From Candidatus Thalassolituus haligoni (GTDB lineage Bacteria > Pseudomonadota > Gammaproteobacteria > Pseudomonadales > Oceanobacteraceae), in contig NZ_CP139482.1 of assembly GCF_041222825.1 (NCBI RefSeq), forward strand, positions 4,035,501 through 4,099,500: a DNA stretch of 64,000 bases. The letters run 5' to 3'. A program made the position numbers and the translations under genes. Shown piece by piece: positions 28,109-37,135 of the stretch. The notes under the pieces were generated by a model. That model saw only the letters and a list, made by a program, of their open reading frames with translations, was not told where the DNA came from and made no database searches. Each line of letters starts with the position of its first letter. The stretch's first letter is position 1.

Positions 28109-28783
28109 ATGCTTGACGAATTTCCGATTACCCAACGCTGGCCTGCCAATAATCCCGATATTATCCAGCTCTATAGCGTCGATACGCCGAATGGCCTGAA
28201 GGTATCGGCAATGCTGGAAGAGACCGGCCTGCCCTACGAGAAACACAGCCTCAGTTTCAGTCATGCTGACCAGCACAGCCCGGAGTTTCTTGCGTTAAAC
28301 CCGAACAACAAGATTCCGGCCATCATCGATCCCCACGGCCCGGACGGCAAACCGTTGGCGCTATGGGAAAGTGGCGCCATTTTGTTGTATCTGGCGGAGA
28401 AGAGCGGTCGTTTCCTGCCTACCGGCCGCCATGCCCGTTATGAAACGATCCAATGGTTGATGTGGCAGATGGGCGGTGTTGGCCCGATGTTCGGCCAATT
28501 TGGTTTCTTCCAGAAATTTGGCGGTGCGGATTGGGAGGACAAGCGGGCGCTGGCCCGTTATCAGGATGAAACCGGCCGTCTGCTCAAGGTGCTGAACCAG
28601 CGCCTGAGCGATCATCGGTACGTGATGGGTGATAATTACAGCATCGCGGATATATGGGTCAGGGCGCTCAGCAAGGTGTATGACGCCAAACAGGTGCTGG
28701 AGCTGGAATCTTACCACCACGTCACCCAATGGCTGAATCTGTGTATGGAGCGCACCGGTAGCGTGGCGGTACTGACGCCCTGA
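28109..28783 (+). CDS. Glutathione S-transferase, Nu-class (YfcG/YghU-like)
   Basis: A 224-aa protein with an N-terminal thioredoxin-like GST domain (LYSVDTPNGLKVSAMLEE; PNNKIPAIIDPHGPDGKPL; LWESGAILLYLAEKSGRFLP) and a helical C-domain (WLMWQMGGVGPMFGQFGFF; GDNYSIADIW). The TPNG and NNKIPA/ESGAI patterns are those of Nu-class enzymes, which reduce disulfides with two bound glutathiones. ATG 28109 follows AGAGGA. The C-terminal helix region is slightly shorter than in YfcG. Next to it is a second, unrelated-class GST; a palindromic repeat lies between them. Confidence 0.88.
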   Translation: MLDEFPITQRWPANNPDIIQLYSVDTPNGLKVSAMLEETGLPYEKHSLSFSHADQHSPEFLALNPNNKIPAIIDPHGPDGKPLALWESGAILLYLAEKSGRFLPTGRHARYETIQWLMWQMGGVGPMFGQFGFFQKFGGADWEDKRALARYQDETGRLLKVLNQRLSDHRYVMGDNYSIADIWVRALSKVYDAKQVLELESYHHVTQWLNLCMERTGSVAVLTP

Positions 28784-28872
28784 TTGGCCGCAACGAGTTT
28801 AATAAAGAAGCGGGGCTGTCCTGCAACGTCAATCCATTGCATGATATTGCCTGGCAACGTTTTATTGCTTGA

Positions 28873-28928
28873 GGGACATTTATTTAATCCGGTAGCCCAG
28901 AGTGAGCACCGGATTAAATATATGTCCC
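28873..28928. repeat. Palindromic element, copy 2 (short form)
   Basis: Arms GGGACATTTATTTAATCCGG (28873-28892) and CCGGATTAAATATATGTCCC (28909-28928), nearly perfect inverted repeats around a 16-nt centre. The centre, read on the other strand, gives CCGGTGCTCACTCTGGGCTA, which recurs in copy 3 near 59912. It lies between two GST genes. Confidence 0.75.
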
Positions 28929-28957
28929 CTTGAGCGTTATATTTTCAGGAGATTTTC

Positions 28958-29533
28958 ATGACGATGACTCTGTACGGCAGCCTGGCTTCCCCCTTTGTGC
29001 GACGCATCAGAATGCAGCTGGAGGGTACGGAATACCAACTCCAGCCAGTCAACATTCTGACAGACGAAGACCGGGCATCGTTCGCCACCATTACTCCGAT
29101 CCGCAAAATGCCGGTGCTGGAAGATAACGGCAGCCGTATTTTCGACTCCCACGTGATTCACCACTACCTGCAAAAACGCTTGCAGCAGCCGGAGCTGACG
29201 CTTGCACAGGCGAATCAGGTCAGCGTGATCGATGCGGTGACCGACTCCATGGTCATCCTGTTAATGAGCAAGCGCTCTGAGCTGCCAGTCGCAGAGGATC
29301 GCCTGATCTTCAAACTGCAACGGGAACGTATTGAGGATTCCCTCGGCTGGCTCGATCAGCAAGCGGCCACAGGTCAGCTTGATGCCTGGAATTACGCGGC
29401 AATTTGTATCGTGTGCCTGGTTGACTGGATTCTGTTCCGCGAGCTGCACACCTTGACGGATTACCCCAATCTGGTGGCTGCAGCCCGCCAGTTTGATCAC
29501 CGGGATATTTGCGCCAGCACCCGCCCGCGGTAA
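28958..29533 (+). CDS. Glutathione S-transferase family protein
   Basis: A 191-aa protein starting at ATG 28958 after CAGGAG. The N-terminal GST domain has LYGSLASPFVRRIRMQLEG and the cis-Pro loop RKMPVLEDNGSRIFDSHVI. The C-terminal domain is helical and short (family usually about 200-210 aa), ending in DHRDICASTRPR. The Ser in SLASPFVRR could be the catalytic residue. Substrate unknown. It is separated from the preceding GST by 174 nt including a palindromic repeat. Confidence 0.82.
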   Translation: MTMTLYGSLASPFVRRIRMQLEGTEYQLQPVNILTDEDRASFATITPIRKMPVLEDNGSRIFDSHVIHHYLQKRLQQPELTLAQANQVSVIDAVTDSMVILLMSKRSELPVAEDRLIFKLQRERIEDSLGWLDQQAATGQLDAWNYAAICIVCLVDWILFRELHTLTDYPNLVAAARQFDHRDICASTRPR

Positions 29534-29652
29534 TCAGCCTGGATTATCAACGGCCGAGCAAGTGAACCGCCCGCGAACTAACCGTACGCAGATAGATTGT
29601 CTGCCGCCTGCTAGAATACGGCTCCGATCGTTGTCGTACGGTAAATGTTCCA

Positions 29653-30803
29653 TGCTTCAGGCTCTTGCCAGTGCCCTCACCCCGATTTTTTTGCTGATGC
29701 TATTAGGCATCTTGTTAAGCAGAAAAACCGATTATCTCGACAGCCCGACACTGGGTGCCCTGGTCAGTCATATTGGTGTACCAGCCTTACTGCTGACGTC
29801 CGTCCTGTCGATGAAAATGGATGTGCTGGGCATGGCCAAGCTGGTCGGTACGACCGTGTTGATTCTGGCAATAGTTGCCGTCGTGACCCAGGGGGCGCTC
29901 TCAATTAGTTAACGCGTCCTGTTATGGAGAAAAAATCCATCAGGCAAGGCGTTGAACGCAGAGAATGGTGGGCCCTTTTCAAGTTCAACAACACCGCATG
30001 ATGGATTTTTAACCATAACCCTTCGGGCTGAGGCCTGTTGACTCCAGAACGGTGTTATTCGTCGCTTATTGAGCACGCTAAACCACACTCCTCATGCCTT
30101 GTTCTGAAGCCAACGGGCTCTCAGCAGGTCCGATTGACCAATTGAGAACGCCCCCTAGATATTTCTGCGTCTGATTGGCCAAAGTCCGCGCTTCTATTTA
30201 CCACCGCTAACCAATCCGAATACAGGCAATCTGGGTATTCCGGTGTGTTACGCCCTGTTTGGGGATGAAGGTCTGGCCGCCGCCGTGGTGATCTCTTCAG
30301 TGGTACAAATCAGCCACTTTACCTTGGGTGTAGGCTGTATGTCGGGGGACTTTTCTCCGCGTCAGCTGATCAAAAACGGGCCGATTCTGGCATTGATCAT
30401 CGGTGCCGCGGTGTTGTCTCTTGGGCTGTCGTTGCCGGATCCAGTAATGAAAACCCTGTCGATGCTCGGCGGCATTACCTTACCCATTATGTTGATGCTA
30501 CTGGGCCGTTCCGTAGCACAGTTGAGCTGGTCGGATCGATCGGCATTCGGTCGTACCTTGCTGTTTTCTGCCTGGCGCCCATTCATCGGAGTCGCGGTGG
30601 CCTTGTTGGTTACCCGGATCGTGCCACTATCCGAGACCGAAACCCTGACCATGCTGGTGCAGCAAGCGATGCCCATGGCCGTCATCAGTTACATGTTGAC
30701 AGCGCGTTACAAAGGCCCTGCCGATGAAGTGGCCATGATGATTCTGCTGTCCATGCCCTTTTCGCTACTGGTTGTCAGCGGTATCTGGTGGGTGGCCAAC
30801 TGA
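29653..30803 (+). pseudogene. AEC family transporter, interrupted by a MITE-like element
   Basis: ATG 29653 opens an auxin-efflux-carrier type membrane protein (LASALTPIFLLMLLGILLSR, then four more hydrophobic stretches to VVTQ). The frame runs into an inserted element at 29891 and stops. After the insertion the same protein resumes from about 30159 (FLRLIGQSPRFYLPPL, NTGNLGIPVCYALFGDEG) and continues to 30803 with further membrane segments. Together the parts make a normal AEC protein of about 290-300 aa. Both halves are otherwise undamaged, so the insertion may be recent. Confidence 0.85.
29891..30155. mobile_element. MITE-like insertion in the AEC transporter gene
   Basis: A 265-bp non-coding insert bounded by 18-bp imperfect inverted repeats: GGGGGCGCTCTCAATTAG (29891-29908) and the complement of 30138-30155 (16/18 match). 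Inside, GTTATGG...AAAAATCCATCA (29931-29951) is answered by TGATGGATTTTT..CCATAAC near 30000, forming a second long hairpin. No transposase is encoded. A target-site duplication could not be made out. Confidence 0.75.
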
Positions 30804-30845
30804 CCGCAAACAAGCCTGACCAACAGATTTTGATATACTGGCTGA

Positions 30846-31502
<657 letters not shown>

Positions 31503-31504
31503 AA

Positions 31505-32416
31505 TCAAGCGTTAATCATCAGCGTTTTCCATGCCAGCATCGAGCCATCCGACATTTTATGGGTATCGAGCAAATACTCCTCATAGCCAGATGACGGGAA
31601 GACAGTATCGTTATAATTGTGCGTGTCTGGCGTTCCCCGGCTACTGTATTCAGCGTGACTGGTGAGAATGTCATCGACCAGGTCATCCACAAAACCCACC
31701 TGCGACGTTACGTAGCTGGTATTGTTAATGCTAACAATAAAATGAATGTGCACCGCTCGGCTGCTGTACCAGCCCGGAAAGCAGGTACTGAACCAGACGA
31801 CACCATCGGCATCGGTTGTCTGAGTGCCACGAAAGAAATCGTTGCTGGTATATTCGCTATCGCCCCCAGTACAAAAATTTACCGACTGCATCGCATCGCC
31901 CGAGTACACCCCAAGGCGGTCGCAGTGCCAAATATCGACTACCGCTCCGGCAACCGGATCGCAATTAGCATCCACCAGCCGGAAACACAATCGAGTTGGC
32001 AAGCCGACCCGACCTTCGGATATGTCTTCCCGCGCCACGGTGTCGGAATAACACGGCCCTGCCGTGGTCTGACTGGTCAGATCACAGGTATTGCCATAAC
32101 CTGCATCAAAAGGGTTCGGGTATTCTGCCGACATGCTGTCGGTGCCACCGGAAGCCCAGTCGATTGCTGAATTATCCTGTGCCAGCGACTCATCTGAGGC
32201 AACACTGTCACTGTCAGACGAAGTATCGGTTGATGAATCAGAATCGCTCTCCGCTAAATCAGTAGTATCCGTACGACTGTCAGAGTCCGATACTGACTCC
32301 GAACCACCACATCCAACCAGGCCGGTGACCGGTAGCGTAATGGCCAGAGACGCAGCCAGAGATGTCGCCCGCGCCAGCAATCGGCGACGGCTGAGAATTT
32401 TGACCGTTGGTATCAA
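31505..32416 (-). CDS. Intradiol-dioxygenase-like Tat lipoprotein
   Basis: 303 aa from TTG 32416, chosen because GAGGT lies 4 nt upstream; TTG 32446 is also in frame. The N-terminus SRRRLLARATSLAASLA is a Tat-type signal ending in the lipobox LVGC. A Ser/Asp-rich linker of about 40 residues follows. The folded domain has TAGPCYSD, VVDIWHCDRLGVYSG and WYSSRAVHIHFIV, giving the Tyr, Tyr, His, His iron ligands of intradiol ring-cleaving dioxygenases. Secreted relatives often have unknown substrates. It is inserted head-on between gmk and rpoZ, ending 2 nt from the gmk stop. Confidence 0.8.
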   Translation of the reverse strand: MIPTVKILSRRRLLARATSLAASLAITLPVTGLVGCGGSESVSDSDSRTDTTDLAESDSDSSTDTSSDSDSVASDESLAQDNSAIDWASGGTDSMSAEYPNPFDAGYGNTCDLTSQTTAGPCYSDTVAREDISEGRVGLPTRLCFRLVDANCDPVAGAVVDIWHCDRLGVYSGDAMQSVNFCTGGDSEYTSNDFFRGTQTTDADGVVWFSTCFPGWYSSRAVHIHFIVSINNTSYVTSQVGFVDDLVDDILTSHAEYSSRGTPDTHNYNDTVFPSSGYEEYLLDTHKMSDGSMLAWKTLMINA

Positions 32417-32690
32417 GGTAACCTCACTTTCATTCTCTGCTTGCAACAGAGATGGACTTTGGTGGGCTTACTCTGTCTGAAAACCCGATGTTTTTGATAA
32501 TCGCATATTGTCGCCAACAGCTCTGCAACCCTTGCCAGTACTGACCAAATCCTACAAGCGCTGATATAACCCGACAATTTAATACCCGGTTGACCCGCAT
32601 GATCACCAACAAAGCAGCTTCCATATCCAAGAAAATCAGTTAAAATGCCCGGTTCTACCGATTTCTCATCTGACGGGAACTTTGAATTTT

Positions 32691-32921
32691 ATGGCACGCG
32701 TAACTGTTGAAGATTGTCTGACCAACGTTGATAACCGCTTCGAATTGGTAATGCTTGCGACCAAGCGCGCGCGCCAACTCGCAGTCGAAGGCTTTGAGCC
32801 ACTGGTACCGGAAGAGAACGACAAGCCGACCGTTATTGCCCTGCGCGAAATTTCAGCGGAGCTGGTCACTCCAGCGACGATCGCGGCACAGGAAGAGGCA
32901 GCCAAAGCCGAGCAGTACTAA
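32691..32921 (+). CDS. rpoZ: RNA polymerase omega subunit
   Basis: A 76-aa omega subunit with [20 protein letters not shown] and [12 protein letters not shown], a small protein that helps assemble RNA polymerase and forms one ppGpp site. ATG 32691 was chosen over the in-frame TTG 32682. It sits 35 nt before spoT, the usual pairing that links the ppGpp enzyme with one of its targets. Confidence 0.96.
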   Translation: MARVTVEDCLTNVDNRFELVMLATKRARQLAVEGFEPLVPEENDKPTVIALREISAELVTPATIAAQEEAAKAEQY

Positions 32922-32956
32922 GTCCACGACAGCGCATCAACCCTTCGGAGACCCTC

Positions 32957-35074
32957 ATGCCCACTCTTGATGCCTTGTCCGAACGACTGTCGCATTACCT
33001 CAGCCGCCAGCAAATCCAGCAGGTGCGCCGGGCTTACTACTACGCCGAGCAGGCCCATGACGGCCAGCGTCGGCGCAGTGGTGAACCCTACATTATTCAT
33101 CCTCTGGCAGTCGCCAGCATCCTCGCCGACATGCACCTGGATCACCAGAGCCTGATGGCGGCCATGCTGCACGATGTGATCGAGGACACAGGCGTTCCCA
33201 AGCCTGCGCTGGCCACCCAATTTGGCGATGTGGTGACGGATCTGGTGGATGGTGTCTCCAAACTGACGCACATCCATTTTGAAGACAAAGAGCAGCAACA
33301 AGCCGAAAATTTCCAGAAGATGGCCATGGCCATGGCGAAAGACATTCGCGTGATTCTGGTCAAGCTCGCCGACCGTTTGCATAACATGCGGACACTTGGG
33401 CCGCTGCGTCCCGACAAGCGCCGCCGCATTGCCCGTGAAACCCTGGACATCTATTCTCCTATTGCGCACAGGCTGGGTCTCAACAGCATCCGTGTCGAAA
33501 TGGAAGACCTCTGCTTTGAAGCCATGCATCCGATGCGCTCAGAGCTGATTCGCAAAGCCGTCAAGAACCACCGTGGCCGCCACGCCGAAATTATTTCGCA
33601 GATTTCAAGCAGCATTCGCGGCCGCCTGAGCGAGTACAACATCTCGGCCCGAGTGGTGGGCCGTGAAAAGCATCTGTACAGCATCTACAGCAAGATGGCG
33701 AAGTCGAAGAAAAAAGACATCGATGAAATCATGGATGTTTATGGCTTCCGTATCATCACCGATGAAGTCGATACCTGCTATCGCATCCTCGGGCTGATGC
33801 ACAGCCTCTACAAGCCGATTTCTGGCCGTTTCAAGGACTACGTCGCCATTCCCAAGGCGAACGGTTACCAGTCGCTCCACACCACGCTGTTTAACGCTGG
33901 CAACGTCCCCATCGAAATCCAGATTCGTACCGAAGAAATGGATGCCATGGCCAACTATGGCATTGCTGCGCATTGGTTGTATAAATCCGAAAGTGATCAG
34001 ACCAGTGGCTCCCAGCGGGCGCGCCAATGGGTGCAGAACCTGCTGGAGCTGCAAAAAAACGCGGGCAGTCCGCTGGAGTTTGTCGAGCACGTCAAGGTCG
34101 ACCTGTTTCCCGATGAGATCTACGTCTTCACCCCAAAAGGCAAGATTCTTACCTTGCCAGCCGGTGCCACCGCTATTGATTTTGCCTACGCCGTGCATAC
34201 CGATGTTGGCAACCAGTGCATTGCCTGTCGCATCGATCGGCAACTGTCACCGCTCAGCGCCAAGCTGCAAAGTGGTCAGACGATACAGGTGGTGACCGCT
34301 CCCAATGCCCAACCGAATCCAGCCTGGCTTAATTTTGTTGTCTCCGGCAAGGCACGTTCCAATATCCGCAGCTATCTGAAAAACCAGCGCCGCTCGGAAT
34401 CCGTGGCTCTGGGTGAACGGCTGCTAAATAAAGCACTGGCCGGGCTCGACAAGTCGTTGGCCGATGTTGATCGCGACCAGATCGATCTGGTGCTGAAAGA
34501 AACCGGTCTGGAACAGTTTGACGATCTGCTTGAAGAAATTGGTTCAGGCAATCGCATGGCACCACTGATGGCACGACGTTTCCTGGCCGCTTATCGGGGC
34601 ACCGATATCGATCTGCAAGCCAGCGCAGAACGTCCCCTTTCTATTCGTGGTACCGAGGGCCTGGTAGTCAGTTTCGCCAAATGTTGCAGCCCCATCCCTG
34701 GCGACCCGATTCTCGGCCACGTCAGCTCTGGCAAGGGTCTGGTGGTACACACAGAAACCTGCCGCAATATTGAAGATTTTCGTAATAACCCGGAAAAGTG
34801 CGTCACCCTCAGCTGGGAAAAAGACATCGACAGCGAGTTTACCGTCACTCTCAAGGTCTATATGGAAAACCGCCGTGGTCTGATTGTTGATCTCGCCAGT
34901 GCCATTCACATGGCGGATGCCAGTATCGACAAGATCAGTGTCGAGGAACGCGATGCCCGCCTCAGCGTTACTCAGCTAAAGGTCAATATTCAGGGGCGCA
35001 AACACTTGGCGCGGGTCATCCGCAAGTTACGTAACGTTGCCGGTGTTAACAAAATAGTCAGACTGAAAAACTGA
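32957..35074 (+). CDS. spoT: Bifunctional (p)ppGpp synthetase/hydrolase SpoT
   Basis: 705 aa with the full RelA/SpoT architecture. The HD hydrolase (about 45-150) has an intact HDVIEDT motif, so hydrolysis should work. The synthetase domain (about 230-350) includes YGFRIITDEVDTCYRILGL and GRFKDYVAIPKANGYQSLHT. The TGS domain is at about 390-450 (VFTPKGKILTLPAGATAIDF) and the ACT domain is at the C-terminus. It starts 35 nt after rpoZ with GGAG before ATG. It controls the alarmone level under carbon, phosphate and fatty-acid stress. Confidence 0.97.
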   Translation: MPTLDALSERLSHYLSRQQIQQVRRAYYYAEQAHDGQRRRSGEPYIIHPLAVASILADMHLDHQSLMAAMLHDVIEDTGVPKPALATQFGDVVTDLVDGVSKLTHIHFEDKEQQQAENFQKMAMAMAKDIRVILVKLADRLHNMRTLGPLRPDKRRRIARETLDIYSPIAHRLGLNSIRVEMEDLCFEAMHPMRSELIRKAVKNHRGRHAEIISQISSSIRGRLSEYNISARVVGREKHLYSIYSKMAKSKKKDIDEIMDVYGFRIITDEVDTCYRILGLMHSLYKPISGRFKDYVAIPKANGYQSLHTTLFNAGNVPIEIQIRTEEMDAMANYGIAAHWLYKSESDQTSGSQRARQWVQNLLELQKNAGSPLEFVEHVKVDLFPDEIYVFTPKGKILTLPAGATAIDFAYAVHTDVGNQCIACRIDRQLSPLSAKLQSGQTIQVVTAPNAQPNPAWLNFVVSGKARSNIRSYLKNQRRSESVALGERLLNKALAGLDKSLADVDRDQIDLVLKETGLEQFDDLLEEIGSGNRMAPLMARRFLAAYRGTDIDLQASAERPLSIRGTEGLVVSFAKCCSPIPGDPILGHVSSGKGLVVHTETCRNIEDFRNNPEKCVTLSWEKDIDSEFTVTLKVYMENRRGLIVDLASAIHMADASIDKISVEERDARLSVTQLKVNIQGRKHLARVIRKLRNVAGVNKIVRLKN

Positions 35075-35095
35075 CCTGACGTTTTTGCCTGGCTC

Positions 35096-35944
35096 TCATT
35101 CGTAACCCAGCTCACTCAGCATAACGTCATACCCTTCCCGGTAGTTACTGAAGCGAAATACGTAGCCCAACGCCTTGAGGCGATCGTTACGACAACGGCG
35201 ATTGGCCCGCCGCGTGACTTCTGGCATATCGTGATCCGGATCCACTTCAGCAATACGATCCTTCAGCCATTCCAACACATCAAACAAGGTGGCAGGCTCA
35301 TCGTCGGTCGCCAGATACAACGTCTCCAACGGCTCACCAGCCAAGGCTTTTTCGCACAGTAACGCCAGTACCCCAACGCAGTCATCACGATGGATGCGAT
35401 TGGTCCACACCGGTGGCTCAGGGTCGCAATGGCCACCATGACGCGCCTGCTCAATCAGCCGATTACGACCGGGGCCATAGATGCCGGTAAAACGGACGGC
35501 TGTACTCTCAAAACGACTGTCTTGCAGTACTTGCTCGGCTTGTAACAGCTCCTTGCCGGCAAAGGAATGAGGCGCGGTCGCCGAGGTTTCATCGACCCAT
35601 TCGCCATCCATCTGATGATACACACTGGAGCTGGATACAAAGATAAAGCGCCGCAAACGTTGATCTGCCAAGGCCTGCAAAACATGCCGTACCCCGTTGA
35701 CGTAATAGTCGTGATAGCCCTCTTTCGAAAACACTGGCGATGCCACGCTGTATATCACCAGATCAAGATCCGCTGGTAACTCCTGTAGTGTTTCCGGGTC
35801 GGTCACATCGGCCTGTAACCATTGCAGGTTAGCGCTGTTTGCTCCGCCACTACGCCGCAAACCCCACACCTGATGGTGCTGAGCCAGTTGCATGGCCAGC
35901 GTGCCGCCAACATCGCCTGCACCCACAATCAGAATACGTGCCAT
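35096..35944 (-). CDS. NAD(P)-dependent epimerase/SDR family protein (YeeZ-like)
   Basis: A 282-aa extended short-chain dehydrogenase-like protein. The Rossmann start ARILIVGAGDVGGTLA has the GxGxxG motif. A serine row with Tyr (FVSSSSVYH) replaces the classical YxxxK, and RFTGIYGPGRNRLIEQA is typical of the YeeZ/NAD-dependent epimerase group. ATG 35944 has AGGAGA upstream; TTG 35947 was rejected. Substrate unknown. It converges on spoT (21 nt between stops). Confidence 0.82.
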   Translation of the reverse strand: MARILIVGAGDVGGTLAMQLAQHHQVWGLRRSGGANSANLQWLQADVTDPETLQELPADLDLVIYSVASPVFSKEGYHDYYVNGVRHVLQALADQRLRRFIFVSSSSVYHQMDGEWVDETSATAPHSFAGKELLQAEQVLQDSRFESTAVRFTGIYGPGRNRLIEQARHGGHCDPEPPVWTNRIHRDDCVGVLALLCEKALAGEPLETLYLATDDEPATLFDVLEWLKDRIAEVDPDHDMPEVTRRANRRCRNDRLKALGYVFRFSNYREGYDVMLSELGYE

Positions 35945-36226
35945 CAAATTCTCCTGGTGATCAAACTGCTACTGAGCGTTGTCTGGTACATCGATCAGCC
36001 CGCCGACCACGGCAAGCCGGGCAGAGGCCGTGTAACACAAGCGACCGATAACGCCACCGGGGGTAAATTCAGCGGTTCCGCTTTTCCACCCTCTCGTGCG
36101 AACGTATTTTTACCTGTTTACTATATTAGTCAACGCCTGAGCACGATCCCGCAGTTCAGGCTTTTACTCCGCCCGTTCCATAGGTAGACTAAATCAAACT
36201 TAAAATAGCCATGAAGGCAGCCAATT

Positions 36227-37123
36227 ATGACCCTGACCGAACTCAAGTACATCGTGACGCTCGCCCAGGAGAAACACTTCGGCCGAGCTGCCGAGAAGTG
36301 TTTTGTCAGTCAACCCACCCTCAGTGTCGCCATCAAGAAGCTGGAAGGTGAACTGGATATTGCTATTTTCGAACGCAGTAAAAGTGCGGTCTCAATCACG
36401 CCCATTGGCGAACGTATCGTCGCCCAGGCACAACGGGTGTTAGAGGAAGCCAGAACCATTCGTGAATTGGCCAGTTCCGGCAAGGATCAACTCAGCTCAC
36501 CGCTCAAGATTGGCGCAATTTTCACCATCGGCCCCTATCTGTTTCCGCATTTGGTGCCACAGATCCACCAGCGTGCGCCAACCATGCCACTGTATCTGGA
36601 AGAAAACTATACCGGAGTATTGCGGCGTCAGCTGCGCGACGGCGATCTCGATGCCATCATTGTAGCGCTTCCATTTAATGAGCCGGATGTACTGACCCGT
36701 CCTCTCTATGATGAAAATTTTGTCGTGGTGTTACCAAAGAACCATCCGTGGAAATCCCAGCAAACCATCACCCCCGACCAACTGGCCGATGAAGATCTGT
36801 TGATGCTCGGCGAAGGCCATTGCTTTCGCGATCAGGTGTTCGAATATTGTCCGGTGCTCGGCCACAAGCACCATACCCGCCTTGGTAGCGTACTGGAGGG
36901 CAGTTCACTGGAAACCCTGAAGCACATGGTGGCGTCTGGACTGGGTATTACGGTGTTGCCGGAAAGCGCGGTGAACAACCTTGATCTCACCCTGGTAATC
37001 ACCCGCCCGTTCACCAATCCGCAGCCATTTCGTACCGTTGCACTGGCCTGGCGGGCCAGCTTTCCACGCGGACAAGCCGTCGATTTGCTGCTGGATACCG
37101 CACGTCAGTGCCGTATTAGCTAA
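36227..37123 (+). CDS. oxyR: Hydrogen peroxide sensor OxyR (LysR family)
   Basis: 298 aa. The N-terminal winged helix-turn-helix is FGRAAEKCFVSQPTLSVAIK. The regulatory domain has both redox cysteines exactly at 199 and 208 in GEGHCFRDQVFEYC, the pair that forms the peroxide-induced disulfide in E. coli OxyR. It activates catalase and peroxidase genes. recG starts 12 nt downstream, as in the Pseudomonas oxyR-recG unit. Confidence 0.95.
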   Translation: MTLTELKYIVTLAQEKHFGRAAEKCFVSQPTLSVAIKKLEGELDIAIFERSKSAVSITPIGERIVAQAQRVLEEARTIRELASSGKDQLSSPLKIGAIFTIGPYLFPHLVPQIHQRAPTMPLYLEENYTGVLRRQLRDGDLDAIIVALPFNEPDVLTRPLYDENFVVVLPKNHPWKSQQTITPDQLADEDLLMLGEGHCFRDQVFEYCPVLGHKHHTRLGSVLEGSSLETLKHMVASGLGITVLPESAVNNLDLTLVITRPFTNPQPFRTVALAWRASFPRGQAVDLLLDTARQCRIS

Positions 37124-37135
37124 GCCCATCCCGCT

